From contig NZ_RAVT01000047.1 in the NCBI RefSeq assembly GCF_013464915.1, positions 18,487 through 58,824 of the forward strand: 40,338 nt of DNA. The letters are read 5' to 3'. Each line of letters begins with the position of its first letter. Within the stretch, counting starts at the first letter, position 1. The translations under genes were made by a program, and so were the position numbers. Under the pieces are notes generated by a model that was not told where the DNA came from, searched no databases, and saw only the letters and a list, made by a program, of their open reading frames with translations. Shown one piece after another: positions 1 to 9,347 of this stretch. The stretch is from Stenotrophomonas maltophilia (GTDB taxonomy: Bacteria; Pseudomonadota; Gammaproteobacteria; Xanthomonadales; Xanthomonadaceae).

Positions 1-2
1 GC

Positions 3-26
3 TGCCGGCCAGCGGCCGGCACTACC
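3..26 (-). repeat. SMAG-type GTAG palindrome downstream of dapB
   Basis: Read on the minus strand it starts GGTAG and forms an 8-bp stem (TGCCGGCC with GGCCGGCA) around a three-base loop. It begins four bases after the dapB stop codon, so it would form the 3' end of the dapB transcript. The family assignment rests on the GTAG lead plus the palindrome shared with the other copies in this window. Confidence 0.75.
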
Positions 27-29
27 GCC

Positions 30-749
30 TTACTGCAGCAGATCCCGCACCCGGTAGCTGCCCGGGGCGCGGCCCTGCAGCTGGCGGGCTGCAAACAGCG
101 CGCCGCGGGCAAAGATGTCGCGGTTGGTGGCCCGGTGCACCAGTTCGATGCGCTCGCCCAGCCCGGTGAACTGGACCAGATGCTCGCCGACGATGTCACC
201 GGCACGCAGGCTGGCGTAGTGAGGCTCCGCCCCGCCCCGCTGCGCGGCGGCGCCCAGGGTCAGCGCGGTGCCCGACGGCGCATCCTTCTTCTGGGTATGG
301 TGCGATTCGACGATGTCGCAGTCCCAGCCGGCCACCGCCTGCGCCGCGCGTTCGACAAGTTCATCCAGCACCGCCACGCCCAGGCTGAAATTCGAGGCCC
401 AGACCAGCGGGATGGTCGTTGCCGCGGCTTCCAGCGCCTGGCGCTGCGTGCTGGAGATTCCAGTCGTGCCCGAGACCAGGCCCGCGCCACGCTCCACGCA
501 CAGCGCCAGCATCGGGTCGAAACCCTCCGGCAGGCTGAAATCGATCGCCACGTCGAATGCTGGCGCACCGGACAGCTCACTGGCAGCGAAGAACGGTACG
601 CCATCAACCACGCGCTGGGCCGGCGCACGACCGGTCACTGCGGCGGCGATCTGCAGGGTTTCAGGGTGTTCGGCGGCCAGCCGCAGCAGGGCCTGGCCCA
701 TGCGCCCGGAGGCGCCGTGAATGAGCAATCGCAGGGGAGTCTGGTTCAT
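30..749 (-). CDS. dapB: 4-hydroxy-tetrahydrodipicolinate reductase DapB
   Basis: Cytoplasmic enzyme that reduces 4-hydroxy-tetrahydrodipicolinate with NAD(P)H in the diaminopimelate/lysine pathway. The 239-residue product starts with a Rossmann nucleotide-binding motif HGASGRMG near residues 11-18. It carries the family signature SHHTQKKDAPSGTA around residues 148-161, which includes the histidine and lysine that act on the substrate. Length is normal for the family, so the gene is complete. It starts at the ATG ending at 749 and stops at TAA (30-32), directly followed by a SMAG repeat. It diverges from the short-chain dehydrogenase at 840 across about 90 bp. Identification is firm. Confidence 0.96.
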   Translation of the reverse strand: MNQTPLRLLIHGASGRMGQALLRLAAEHPETLQIAAAVTGRAPAQRVVDGVPFFAASELSGAPAFDVAIDFSLPEGFDPMLALCVERGAGLVSGTTGISSTQRQALEAAATTIPLVWASNFSLGVAVLDELVERAAQAVAGWDCDIVESHHTQKKDAPSGTALTLGAAAQRGGAEPHYASLRAGDIVGEHLVQFTGLGERIELVHRATNRDIFARGALFAARQLQGRAPGSYRVRDLLQ

Positions 750-839
750 CCCCGCAGGCTAGCGGCAGCACGCCCGCTCCGGCAAGCGCCATCGCTGCTA
801 CGCTGCATGCCCTTTCATGCAATGGATGGCAGTTCCCTC

Positions 840-1601
840 ATGCAGATCAGCGAACAGCTGGTGCTGGTCACCGGTGCCGGGCGTGGACTTGGCCAGCACA
901 TCGCCCGCGCCTTCGCCGCACAGGGCGCGCGCGTCATCGTCAACTACCACCGCAGCGAAGGCGCCGCGCGTGCTCTGGCTGCCGAACTGGGCGGACAGGC
1001 GATCGCGCTGCCGGCCGACGTCACCGATCGCGACCAGGTCGATGCGATGCTGCAGCAGGCACTGGCCCACTTCGGGCAAGGCGTGACAACCGTGGTCAAC
1101 AACGCGCTGGCGGCGTTCTCGTTCAATGGCGATGCCCGCGACAGCGCCGCCGGCATCGGCTGGCCGGCCTTCCAGGCGCAGTTCGAGGGCAGCGTGCGTG
1201 GCGCACTGAACACCGTGCAGGCCGCCCTGCCCGGCATGCAGGCCCGGCGCTTCGGCCGTGTGATCAACATCGGCACCAACCTGTTCCAGAACCCGGTGGT
1301 GCCCTACCACGACTACACCGCCGCCAAGGCCGCACTGCTGTCGCTGACCCGCACCCTGGCCGGCGACCTCGGCCCGCATGGCATCACCGTAAACATGCTG
1401 TCCGGCGGCCTGCTGCGCACCACCGATGCCAGTTCCGCCACGCCGGAAGCAGTATTCGACTACATCGCCGCCAACACCCCACTGCGCAGCGTCACCACCC
1501 CGGCCGAGTTCGCCGATGCTGCGCTGTTCTTCGCCAGCCCGTGGTCACGCGCGGTGACCGGCCAGAACCTGGTGGTGGATGGCGGACTGGTGCGGGACTG
1601 A
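840..1601 (+). CDS. Short-chain dehydrogenase/reductase (FabG-like)
   Basis: NAD(P)-dependent oxidoreductase of the classical SDR family; the substrate cannot be told from sequence. The product (253 residues from this start) has the cofactor motif TGAGRGLG near residues 9-16, NNAL in place of the usual NNAG, and the catalytic YxxxK as YTAAK. It ends in the typical VDGG segment. I chose ATG 840 because the protein then begins right at the first beta strand. In-frame ATGs at 807 and 822 are alternatives, and none has a convincing Shine-Dalgarno. The stop lies 4 nt before the MerR gene, so the two are probably co-transcribed. 3-Oxoacyl-ACP reductase is the usual automatic name but is not proven here. 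Confidence 0.88.
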   Translation: MQISEQLVLVTGAGRGLGQHIARAFAAQGARVIVNYHRSEGAARALAAELGGQAIALPADVTDRDQVDAMLQQALAHFGQGVTTVVNNALAAFSFNGDARDSAAGIGWPAFQAQFEGSVRGALNTVQAALPGMQARRFGRVINIGTNLFQNPVVPYHDYTAAKAALLSLTRTLAGDLGPHGITVNMLSGGLLRTTDASSATPEAVFDYIAANTPLRSVTTPAEFADAALFFASPWSRAVTGQNLVVDGGLVRD

Positions 1602-1605
1602 GCCG

Positions 1606-2001
1606 ATGCGCATCTCCGAAGTCAGCCGCCTGACCGGTGCCAGCGCCAAGGCCATCCGCCTGTACGAGGCGCGCGGGCTGCTGCCGCCGGTGCCACGTCT
1701 GAACCGCTATCGCGACTACAGCGAACAGGACGTGGCCTGGGTGCAGCTGATCCGTCAGGCGTTGGGGCTGGGCATCACCCTGGCCGCGATATCCCGCCTG
1801 CAGGGCCGCGACGGGCGGCTCGACTGGCCTGCGGTACTGGCCTTGCTGGAACAACAGCGCACTCGCATTGCCAGTGAGCGGGCGCGGCTGGAACAGGTCG
1901 ACCTCGCCCTGCGGCAGGTCCGCGATGAACTGCAGCAATGGCTGCACTCCGGCGGCACTGATTGCGTCCTGCAACCCAGCGGCTGCCCCACCGGCGTTTG
2001 A
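1606..2001 (+). CDS. MerR-family transcriptional regulator
   Basis: Small DNA-binding regulator of 131 residues. Residues 1-70 form the winged-helix MerR domain, starting with MRISEVSRLTG and RLYEARGLL. A coiled-coil dimerisation helix follows at about 80-115. The C-terminus holds two cysteines, C120 and C127, separated by six residues. This resembles the paired C-terminal metal-binding cysteines of CueR-type sensors, but the rest of that metal loop is not obvious. The start is the ATG 4 nt after the SDR stop. The gene lies between two oxidoreductases on the same strand, so it may control them in response to a thiol-reactive or metal signal; that role is inference. Confidence 0.88.
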   Translation: MRISEVSRLTGASAKAIRLYEARGLLPPVPRLNRYRDYSEQDVAWVQLIRQALGLGITLAAISRLQGRDGRLDWPAVLALLEQQRTRIASERARLEQVDLALRQVRDELQQWLHSGGTDCVLQPSGCPTGV

Positions 2002-2056
2002 CTCTGCCCCTGGGGCAGACTGCACCCTCGCGCACTTTCCATTGCCCGAGGTTGCC

Positions 2057-2638
2057 GTGTCCCGTTCCATCCTGATCCTGTTGGGCCATCCCGACCGCGA
2101 CAGCCTCTGCGGCGCGCTCGCCCAGCGCTATGCCACCGCCGCCGAGAATGCTGGCCACCGGGTACGCCTGATCGCATTGGGTGACCTTGAGTTCGATACC
2201 GTACTGCATCACGGCTATCGCCAGGTCCAGCCACTGGAAGCCGATCTGCAGGACGCCGCCGATGCGATCGAGGCCTGCGATCATCTGGTGCTGGTCTATC
2301 CCACCTGGTGGGGCGCGATGCCGGCGCTGCTGAAGGGCTTCTTTGATCGCGTGCTGCTGCCGGGGTACGCCTTCCGCTACCGGCGCGATTCGGTGTGGTG
2401 GGACCGGTTGCTGGCCGGGCGCAGCGCACGGGTGATCACCACGCTGGATACACCCCCTTGGTACTACCGCTGGATCTACCGCGACGCGGGCATCACCCAG
2501 ATCCGCGCCCCCCTCCTGGAATTCTGCGGCATCCGCCCGGTGCGGGTCAGCCGTCTCGGTGCGGTGCGCAGCAGTACCCCTGCACAACGCAGCAAGTGGC
2601 TGGCGCTGGCAGCAGAGCTGGGAGCGCGGGCCGGGTAG
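2057..2638 (+). CDS. NAD(P)H quinone reductase, flavodoxin-like fold
   Basis: Probable FMN/FAD-dependent NAD(P)H:quinone or nitro reductase of the KefF/MdaB/DT-diaphorase type. The N-terminus ILILLGHPDRDSLC matches the flavin phosphate-binding start of this fold, and YPTWWGAMPALLKGFFD near residues 80-96 is the family core. The start is a GTG at 2057, preceded by GAGG five bases upstream, which gives 193 residues. The long open frame upstream overlaps the MerR gene and is not used. The TAG stop (2636-2638) lies inside a SMAG repeat, so the repeat appears to have supplied or displaced the gene end. Co-orientation with the MerR gene suggests regulation by it. Confidence 0.86.
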   Translation: MSRSILILLGHPDRDSLCGALAQRYATAAENAGHRVRLIALGDLEFDTVLHHGYRQVQPLEADLQDAADAIEACDHLVLVYPTWWGAMPALLKGFFDRVLLPGYAFRYRRDSVWWDRLLAGRSARVITTLDTPPWYYRWIYRDAGITQIRAPLLEFCGIRPVRVSRLGAVRSSTPAQRSKWLALAAELGARAG

Positions 2639-2658
2639 ATGCACGCCATGCGTGGATG
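2635..2658 (+). repeat. SMAG-type GTAG palindrome overlapping a stop codon
   Basis: GTAGATGCACG followed by CATGCGTGGATG; the stem has one mismatch. The TAG inside its GTAG head is the stop codon of the quinone reductase gene. Confidence 0.78.
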
Positions 2659-2754
2659 AAATGCGGGCCGCGTTCCATGTGTCGCGTTTGCCAATTGACC
2701 GCCAGGCACTGCGCCTCAAGGCTGCAGGCCCCGCTTCCGGCCCAGGCAACGCCC

Positions 2755-3216
2755 ATGAAATCCTCGACCGTCTTCAGCAAGTGCGCCCGGAAGACCGGCT
2801 TTGCCGGCACGTCGACGACCCGCTACCGCTTGCTGGATGCCGCCCTGCTTGTCGTCAATCACCAACGCGCCAGCGAAACCCGCGGCTTCTATGTGAATGC
2901 CGGGCTCTACTTTCCTGAGCTGCTCGAGCATCCCCTCGCGCCTGAAGACCTTGAAACGGCTTACAGGTACCGCTCCAGCATCCCCACGCCCCATGTCGAC
3001 TGGCGGATCGAAGAGACGCCGGGCCTGCGCCGGGCGTTCATCCAGCAGGATCTTGACGACCTGCTGGAGGCCGGCAACCGCGACGCGCTGAAGGCCCTGC
3101 TGCTCGATGCCCTTGCCGACGTGGCGGGCTTCGCGGCAACCCATGGAAACCGCGAGTCGGTGCGGCGGTTGAATCAGGACGGGAACTTCCGGGCGATCAT
3201 CCGCAGAGAGGTCTAG
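2755..3216 (+). CDS. DUF4304-like hypothetical protein
   Basis: A 153-residue protein that I only tentatively place in the DUF4304 group. The supporting signs are a Gly-Phe early segment, LLVVNHQRA near residue 30 and GFYVNAGLY near residue 45, in the order seen in that family; its function is unknown. No signal peptide or membrane segment is visible. I took ATG 2755 because residues upstream look like non-coding repeat-flanking sequence, but there is no clear ribosome site. The N-terminal region is shorter than I would expect, so a small deletion is possible. It lies between two SMAG loci and its TAG stop abuts the second, which marks this as an accessory insertion point. Confidence 0.55.
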   Translation: MKSSTVFSKCARKTGFAGTSTTRYRLLDAALLVVNHQRASETRGFYVNAGLYFPELLEHPLAPEDLETAYRYRSSIPTPHVDWRIEETPGLRRAFIQQDLDDLLEAGNRDALKALLLDALADVAGFAATHGNRESVRRLNQDGNFRAIIRREV

Positions 3217-3275
3217 TAGATCCACGCCATGCGTGGATGGACTCCAGGAGTGTGCGAACCAAGGTTCGCACCTAC
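3216..3275. repeat. Inverted pair of SMAG repeats
   Basis: The first element, 3216-3239 on plus, reads GTAGATCCACG then CATGCGTGGATG. The second, 3251-3275, is on the minus strand with GTGCGAACC pairing to GGTTCGCAC. The heads point outward from a 12-nt spacer. The pair separates the convergent DUF4304-like gene and feo operon and could end transcription from both sides. Confidence 0.8.
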
Positions 3276-3285
3276 CAAGACACAT

Positions 3286-3539
3286 TCAGTGCTGTTTGGG
3301 CGGCGTCGGCCCGCAGCTGTCACAGCCACCACAGGCACCAGCACCGCCACTGGCCGGCGGTGCGATCTTCCGCCCCAGCGCCTGCATCCAGCCGGCGCGG
3401 CCGGGCTTCAACAGGGCCAGTGCCAGCGCCCCGCGCAGCTTGCGCACGGTGCCGGGGAACTGCTTCTTCAGCACCACCCAGGCACTGACCAGCACGGCCA
3501 CCGCGATGATCAGGTACTGCAGCAGCAGGCCGGTATCCA

Positions 3540-3540
<1 letters not shown>
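3286..3540 (-). CDS. DUF6587 / FeoB-associated Cys-rich membrane protein
   Basis: Third gene of the feo operon, 84 residues. It has one N-terminal membrane helix (about residues 5-24), a basic cytoplasmic stretch, and a C-terminal CxxCxxC motif (CGGCDSC) followed by a Pro/His tail. Small proteins with one helix and such a cysteine cluster sit next to feoB in many bacteria; the cysteines may bind iron or an Fe-S cluster, but the function is not established. The start ATG shares one base with the feoB stop (TGATG), so translation is probably coupled. The open frame extends upstream inside feoB, which is why the internal ATG at 3540 is chosen. Confidence 0.85.
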
Positions 3541-5401
<1,861 letters not shown>

Positions 5402-5405
<4 letters not shown>

Positions 5406-5656
5406 GCACGTCGTTCCTGGCTGGCAGCGTCGACAACGACGCGCTTGGCTTCACTGATCCGCAGCGCGAACCGGGTGAACCCGACCTGCACCAGCAGCGG
5501 TTCGCCCCCCACCGGACCCTTGGCCACCAGGCGCACTTCCTCGCCCTTCACGAAACCCAGCTCGCGCAGGCGACGGGCGATGGCATCGTTGGCATGCAGG
5601 TCCTGCACGGACTCGACCACGGTCGAGGTGTGCAGCGGCAGTTCGGACAGCGTCAT
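5402..5656 (-). CDS. feoA: Ferrous iron transport protein FeoA
   Basis: An 84-residue SH3-fold cytoplasmic partner of FeoB. It shows the usual LRELGFVKGEEVRLVAKGP centre and a C-terminal FALRISEAKRVVV strand. It is the first gene of the leftward feo operon and overlaps feoB by 4 nt. A Fur-like site overlapping a TAGAAT -10 candidate lies just upstream, so iron repression is likely. Confidence 0.95.
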
Positions 5657-5676
5657 CTAGCGTATTCTCTGCTGGA

Positions 5677-5695
5677 TGTAAATGGTTCTCGATTC
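5677..5695 (-). promoter_or_regulatory. Probable Fur box / feoA promoter
   Basis: On the minus strand the site includes GAGAACCATTTAC. Aligned to the 19-bp Fur consensus it matches about 10 of 19 positions, centred on AACCATT versus AATCATT. A TAGAAT hexamer at the upstream edge could be the -10 box, so bound Fur would block RNA polymerase. The position, about 20 nt before feoA, fits. The match is moderate and no good -35 box was found. Confidence 0.5.
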
Positions 5696-5775
5696 TAACA
5701 TTCCCGCGTCGCGTCATGGCCCATGACCAATGGCCCGCTATGATCCATACAGGTATGGAGTGACCCTGGAATCCC

Positions 5776-6564
5776 ATGAACGATGCTTTGCAGATCGAGC
5801 GCAGCGGCGCCGCCCTCACCCTCTGGCTGAACCGGCCGGAGCTGCACAACGCCTTTGACGCCGGCCTGATCGCCCGCCTGACCGCCGCACTTGAGGCCGC
5901 CGGCCGCGATGATTCGGTGCGCGCAGTGGTACTGGCCGGCCATGGTGCCTCCTTCTCGGCCGGCGCCGACATGCAGTGGATGCGCGGCATGGCCGCCGCC
6001 AGCGAGGCCGACAACCGCGAGGACTCGCTGGCCCTGGCGCGGCTGATGCGCACCCTGGACGAGCTGCCCAAGCCGACCCTGGCCCGGGTCCACGGCGCGG
6101 CCTTCGGTGGCGGCGTCGGCCTGGTCGCCTGCTGCGACATCGCCATCGCCAGCACCTCGGCACGCTTCGGCCTGACCGAAAGCCGCCTCGGCCTGCTGCC
6201 GGCGGTGATCTCGCCCTACGTGATCGAGGCCATCGGCCCGCGCCAGGCGCGGCGCTGGTTTGCCACCGGCGAGCACTTCGACGCCGATACCGCACTGCGC
6301 ATCGGCCTGGTCCACCAGCTGGTCGAGCCCGAGCGCCTGGACGAGGCGCTGGAGCGCCAGCTGGCCCTGCTCGACAAGGCCGGCCCGATTGCCTCGTCCA
6401 CCGCCAAGCAGCTGGTCCGGCAGGTCCGCGACAGCCATGACCGCGACGCCCTGGATCGGGATAATGCCGCCCTGATCGCGCGCCTGCGGGTGTCCGCCGA
6501 GGGCCAGGAAGGCCTGGGCGCCTTCCTCGACAAGCGCGCGCCCCACTGGGTCACGGAAGCCTGA
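5776..6564 (+). CDS. liuC: Enoyl-CoA hydratase, probable methylglutaconyl-CoA hydratase
   Basis: Crotonase-fold enzyme of 262 residues. The oxyanion-hole segments are SFSAGADMQWM near 61-71 and HGAAFGGGVGLVACCDIAIA near 102-121, followed by FGLTESRLGLLP with the glutamate used in hydration. Placement two genes before HMG-CoA lyase points to the leucine pathway step that hydrates 3-methylglutaconyl-CoA to HMG-CoA. That assignment is by context; a generic enoyl-CoA hydratase is possible. A TATGAT hexamer at 5739-5744 is a possible -10 box, and a GGA lies before the ATG. The methylcrotonyl-CoA carboxylase and acyl-CoA dehydrogenase genes that often accompany it are not in this window. Confidence 0.85.
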   Translation: MNDALQIERSGAALTLWLNRPELHNAFDAGLIARLTAALEAAGRDDSVRAVVLAGHGASFSAGADMQWMRGMAAASEADNREDSLALARLMRTLDELPKPTLARVHGAAFGGGVGLVACCDIAIASTSARFGLTESRLGLLPAVISPYVIEAIGPRQARRWFATGEHFDADTALRIGLVHQLVEPERLDEALERQLALLDKAGPIASSTAKQLVRQVRDSHDRDALDRDNAALIARLRVSAEGQEGLGAFLDKRAPHWVTEA

Positions 6565-6566
6565 AC

Positions 6567-6968
6567 ATGCTCGATCATCTTGGTTTGACCAGCGCCGACC
6601 TGGCGCGCAGCAAGACCTTCTTCCTGCAGGCACTGGCGCCGCTGCAGATCGGCGTGGTGATGGAAGTGACCGCCGAACAGACCGGCGCGCACGACCACAT
6701 CGGCTTCGGCAGCGACGGCAAGCCGTTCTTCTGGCTCGGCAATGGCGGCACGGCCAGCCACGGCGTGCACGTGGCCTTCGCCTGCACCAGCCGCGACCAG
6801 GTGGACGCCTTCCATGCCGCCGCCCTCGCCGCCGGCGGCCGCGACAACGGCGCGCCGGGCCTGCGCCCGTGGTACCACCCCGACTACTACGGCGCCTTCG
6901 TGCTCGACCCGGACGGCAACAACATCGAGGCTGTCTGCCATCGCCCCGCCAGCGAGGTGGCCGCATGA
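6567..6968 (+). CDS. VOC-family glyoxalase/dioxygenase-like protein
   Basis: A 133-residue single-domain vicinal-oxygen-chelate protein. The N-terminal MLDHLGLTSADL carries the first metal-binding histidine. A central SHGVHVAF strand follows, and the end has DPDGNNIEAVCH with the metal-binding glutamate. The exact reaction is unknown. It starts 2 nt after the liuC-like gene stop and overlaps the HMG-CoA lyase gene by 4 nt (ATGA), so it is translated with the leucine genes. A role in clearing a reactive by-product of the pathway is conceivable but only inferred. Confidence 0.87.
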   Translation: MLDHLGLTSADLARSKTFFLQALAPLQIGVVMEVTAEQTGAHDHIGFGSDGKPFFWLGNGGTASHGVHVAFACTSRDQVDAFHAAALAAGGRDNGAPGLRPWYHPDYYGAFVLDPDGNNIEAVCHRPASEVAA

Positions 6969-7861
6969 GCGACTACGTCCGCATCGTCGAGGTCGGCCCG
7001 CGTGACGGCCTGCAGAATGAAAAGCAGATGGTGTCCACCGCCGACAAGATCGAACTGATCAACCGCCTGTCGGCCACCGGCCTGCGCAGCATCGAGGCGA
7101 CCAGCTTCGTCAGCCCGAAGTGGATCCCGCAGCTGGCCGACGCCGCCGAGGTCTACGCCGGCATCCAGCGCCGGCCCGGCATCCACTACCCGGTGCTGGT
7201 GCCGAACGAACAGGGCTACGACCGCGCCCGTGCGGTGGGCGTGGAGGAAGTGGCGGTGTTCACCGCCGCGTCCGAAGCCTTCAACCGCACCAACACCAAT
7301 GCCGGCATCGACGAATCGCTGGCCCGCTTCGAGCCGATCCTGCGCCGCGCCGCCGCCGATGGCATGCGCGTGCGCGGTTATGTCTCGACGGTGCTCGGCT
7401 GCCCCTACCAGGGCGAGGTGCCACTGGCCGACGTGGTGCGGGTGGCGCGCGCCCTGCACCAGATGGGCTGTTACGAAATCTCGCTGGGCGACACCATCGG
7501 CGTCGGCACCCCGCGCAAGGCACGGGCGATGCTGCAGGCGGTTGCCGCCGAGATTCCGATGTCGGCACTGGCCGTGCACTTCCACGATACCTACGGCCAG
7601 GCCATCGCCAACATCGCCACCTGCCTGGAAGAAGGCGTGCGCGTGGTCGACAGCGCGGTGTCCGGTGCCGGTGGCTGCCCGTATGCCAAGGGCGCCAGCG
7701 GCAACGTCGCCAGCGAGGATGTGGTCTACCTGCTGCAGGGCCTGGGCCTGGACAGCGGCGTGGACCTGCCGGCCCTGGCCGAGACCGGCCGCTGGCTGGC
7801 CGGCCTGCTCGGCCGCGCCACCGCCAGCCGCACCGGGCAGGCGCTGGCCGCCGCCGGTTGA
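6965..7861 (+). CDS. liuE: Hydroxymethylglutaryl-CoA lyase
   Basis: Cleaves HMG-CoA to acetyl-CoA and acetoacetate, the last step of leucine breakdown. The 298-residue TIM-barrel protein has EVGPRDGLQNE at about 8-18 (catalytic Arg-Asp), the metal-binding HFHDTYGQ, and the active-site cysteine loop SGAGGCPYAKGASGN. Length matches bacterial HMG-CoA lyases (also named mvaB). The ATG overlaps the end of the VOC gene by 4 nt. A perfect 14-bp hairpin follows the stop, so this is likely the end of the operon. Confidence 0.94.
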   Translation: MSDYVRIVEVGPRDGLQNEKQMVSTADKIELINRLSATGLRSIEATSFVSPKWIPQLADAAEVYAGIQRRPGIHYPVLVPNEQGYDRARAVGVEEVAVFTAASEAFNRTNTNAGIDESLARFEPILRRAAADGMRVRGYVSTVLGCPYQGEVPLADVVRVARALHQMGCYEISLGDTIGVGTPRKARAMLQAVAAEIPMSALAVHFHDTYGQAIANIATCLEEGVRVVDSAVSGAGGCPYAKGASGNVASEDVVYLLQGLGLDSGVDLPALAETGRWLAGLLGRATASRTGQALAAAG

Positions 7862-7866
7862 TGATG

Positions 7867-7899
7867 GCACTGCGCCGCCCTTGCCGGGCGGCGCAGTGC
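7867..7899 (+). terminator. Perfect 14-bp hairpin after the HMG-CoA lyase gene
   Basis: GCACTGCGCCGCCC and GGGCGGCGCAGTGC pair without mismatch around the loop TTGCC, beginning 5 nt past the stop codon. No T-tract follows, so it is either a GC-only terminator or a 3'-end-protecting stem. Confidence 0.7.
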
Positions 7900-7925
7900 A
7901 CAACGGCGACGGTCGCGGCTTCCGT

Positions 7926-7931
7926 TAGAAT
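7926..7931 (+). promoter_or_regulatory. Candidate -10 box of the HSD10-like gene
   Basis: TAGAAT within GTTAGAATCG, 30 nt before the ATG. The same ten bases occur at the feoA promoter on the opposite strand. No clear -35 box was found. Confidence 0.4.
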
Positions 7932-7961
7932 CGGCGGTTCTCGAACCTGCAGGACCGTTCA

Positions 7962-8732
7962 ATGCAGCTGTCTTCCGTACGTGCCGTGATCACTGGCGGC
8001 GTCTCCGGCCTCGGCCTGGCCGTGGCCCAGCACCTCGTCGCCCAGGGCGGCAAGGTGGCCCTGTTCGACCTCAACGACGACAAGGGCGCTGCCGCCGTTG
8101 CCGGACTGGGCGCCGACAAGGCCCGCTACTTCAACGTCAACGTCAGCGATGAGGCGGCGGTAACCGCGGCCATCGACCAGGCCCACGATTTCCTCGGCGG
8201 CCTCAACGTGGCGATGAACTGTGCCGGCATCCTCGGCGCCGGTCGCGTGCTGGGCAAAGAGGGCCCGATGCCGCTGGCCGGTTTCCAGGGCACGGTGATG
8301 GTCAACCTGGTCGGCAGCTTCAACGTCGCCAAGGCAGCGGCCAACCGCATGCAGCACAACGAAGCCAGCACCGACGGCGAACGCGGCGTGATCATCAACA
8401 CCGCCAGCATCGCCGCCTATGAAGGCCAGATCGGCCAGGCCGCCTATGCCGCCAGCAAGGGCGGCGTGGTCTCGATGACGCTGCCGATGGCACGCGAGCT
8501 GTCGCGCTTCGGCATCCGCGTCAACACGATTGCCCCGGGCGTGTTCTGGACGCCGATGGTCGATGGCATGCCCGAGGCCGTGCAGCAGTCGCTGGCCGCG
8601 TCGATCCCGTTCCCGTCGCGCCTGGGCAAGCCGGAAGACTTCGCCAGCCTGGTCGGATTCATCCTCGGCAACACCTACCTCAATGGCGAGACCATCCGCC
8701 TGGACGGCGCTACCCGCCTCGCTCCGAAGTGA
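7962..8732 (+). CDS. SDR 3-hydroxyacyl-CoA dehydrogenase (HSD10-like)
   Basis: A 256-residue classical SDR that resembles the type-II 3-hydroxyacyl-CoA dehydrogenases acting on 3-hydroxy-2-methylbutyryl-CoA and other short acyl-CoAs. Visible motifs are the cofactor loop TGGVSGLG (about 11-18), an acidic residue after the second strand (ALFDLND) that favours NAD, NCAG, and the active-site YAASK. The C-terminal IRLDGATRLAPK is typical of this subgroup. It is separated from the leucine genes by a terminator-like hairpin and has its own -10 candidate, so it is probably a separate transcript in the same branched-chain theme. Confidence 0.88.
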   Translation: MQLSSVRAVITGGVSGLGLAVAQHLVAQGGKVALFDLNDDKGAAAVAGLGADKARYFNVNVSDEAAVTAAIDQAHDFLGGLNVAMNCAGILGAGRVLGKEGPMPLAGFQGTVMVNLVGSFNVAKAAANRMQHNEASTDGERGVIINTASIAAYEGQIGQAAYAASKGGVVSMTLPMARELSRFGIRVNTIAPGVFWTPMVDGMPEAVQQSLAASIPFPSRLGKPEDFASLVGFILGNTYLNGETIRLDGATRLAPK

Positions 8733-8739
8733 TTCCCCC

Positions 8740-8758
8740 GGGCGCCGGGACGGCGCCC
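8740..8758 (+). terminator. GC-rich hairpin after the HSD10-like gene
   Basis: GGGCGCC and GGCGCCC pair around GGGAC, starting 8 nt after the stop codon. There is no T-tract. It could separate this gene from efpL. Confidence 0.5.
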
Positions 8759-8780
8759 TCCCCCAACGACCAACATCATC

Positions 8781-9347
8781 ATGAAAGCCAACGACATCAA
8801 GAAGGGCAACGTCGTCGAGTACAACAACGGCGTGTACCAGATCCGCGACATCGAGCGCAGCTCGCCGCAGGGTCGCGGCGGCAACGTCCGCTTCCGCTTC
8901 ATCATGTACAGCGTGCCGGGCGGCAACAAGCTCGATGCCAGCTTCGATGCCGACGACAACCTGGTCGAGGTCGAACTGCTGCGCCGCCAGTCCACCTATT
9001 CGTACAAGGATGGCGATGCGTTCGTGTTCCTCGATGACGAGGACTACACCCCGTACACCCTGGATGCGGACGTGATCGGCGACGACGCCGGCTACATCAC
9101 TGATGGCCTGACCGGCATCTACGTGCAGGTGATCGACGAGCAGCCGGTGGCGATCCAGCTGCCGGCCTCGGTGGTGCTGGAAGTGATCGAAACGCCGCCG
9201 GAACTGAAGGGCGGCACCGCCACCAAGCGCCCGAAGCCGGCCAAGCTCAACACCGGCATCGAGATCATGGTGCCGGAGTACATCGTCAACGGCGAACGCG
9301 TGCTGGTGAACACCGCCACCGGCGAATTCGCTGGCCGTGCCGACTAA
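8781..9347 (+). CDS. efpL: Elongation factor P-like protein EfpL (YeiP)
   Basis: A 188-residue three-domain EF-P paralogue that helps ribosomes through stalling sequences. Features favouring the EfpL/YeiP branch over true EF-P are the tip loop SPQGRGG near 29-35 in place of a modifiable Lys/Arg loop, [19 protein letters not shown] near 75-93, and the VPEY and MGRAD-like FAGRAD C-terminus. Length matches YeiP. The following lipoprotein gene begins 11 nt before its stop, so the two are coupled. Confidence 0.93.
   Translation: MKANDIKKGNVVEYNNGVYQIRDIERSSPQGRGGNVRFRFIMYSVPGGNKLDASFDADDNLVEVELLRRQSTYSYKDGDAFVFLDDEDYTPYTLDADVIGDDAGYITDGLTGIYVQVIDEQPVAIQLPASVVLEVIETPPELKGGTATKRPKPAKLNTGIEIMVPEYIVNGERVLVNTATGEFAGRAD

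Noticed and set aside
135..839. Upstream extension of the short-chain dehydrogenase through dapB
   Set aside because: It is antisense to dapB. The SDR fold begins at ATG 840 (or at most 807), so the extra residues are not part of the protein.
5739..5744. TATGAT as a firm promoter for the liuC-like gene
   Set aside because: No acceptable -35 box lies 16-18 nt upstream, so it is only mentioned as a possibility.
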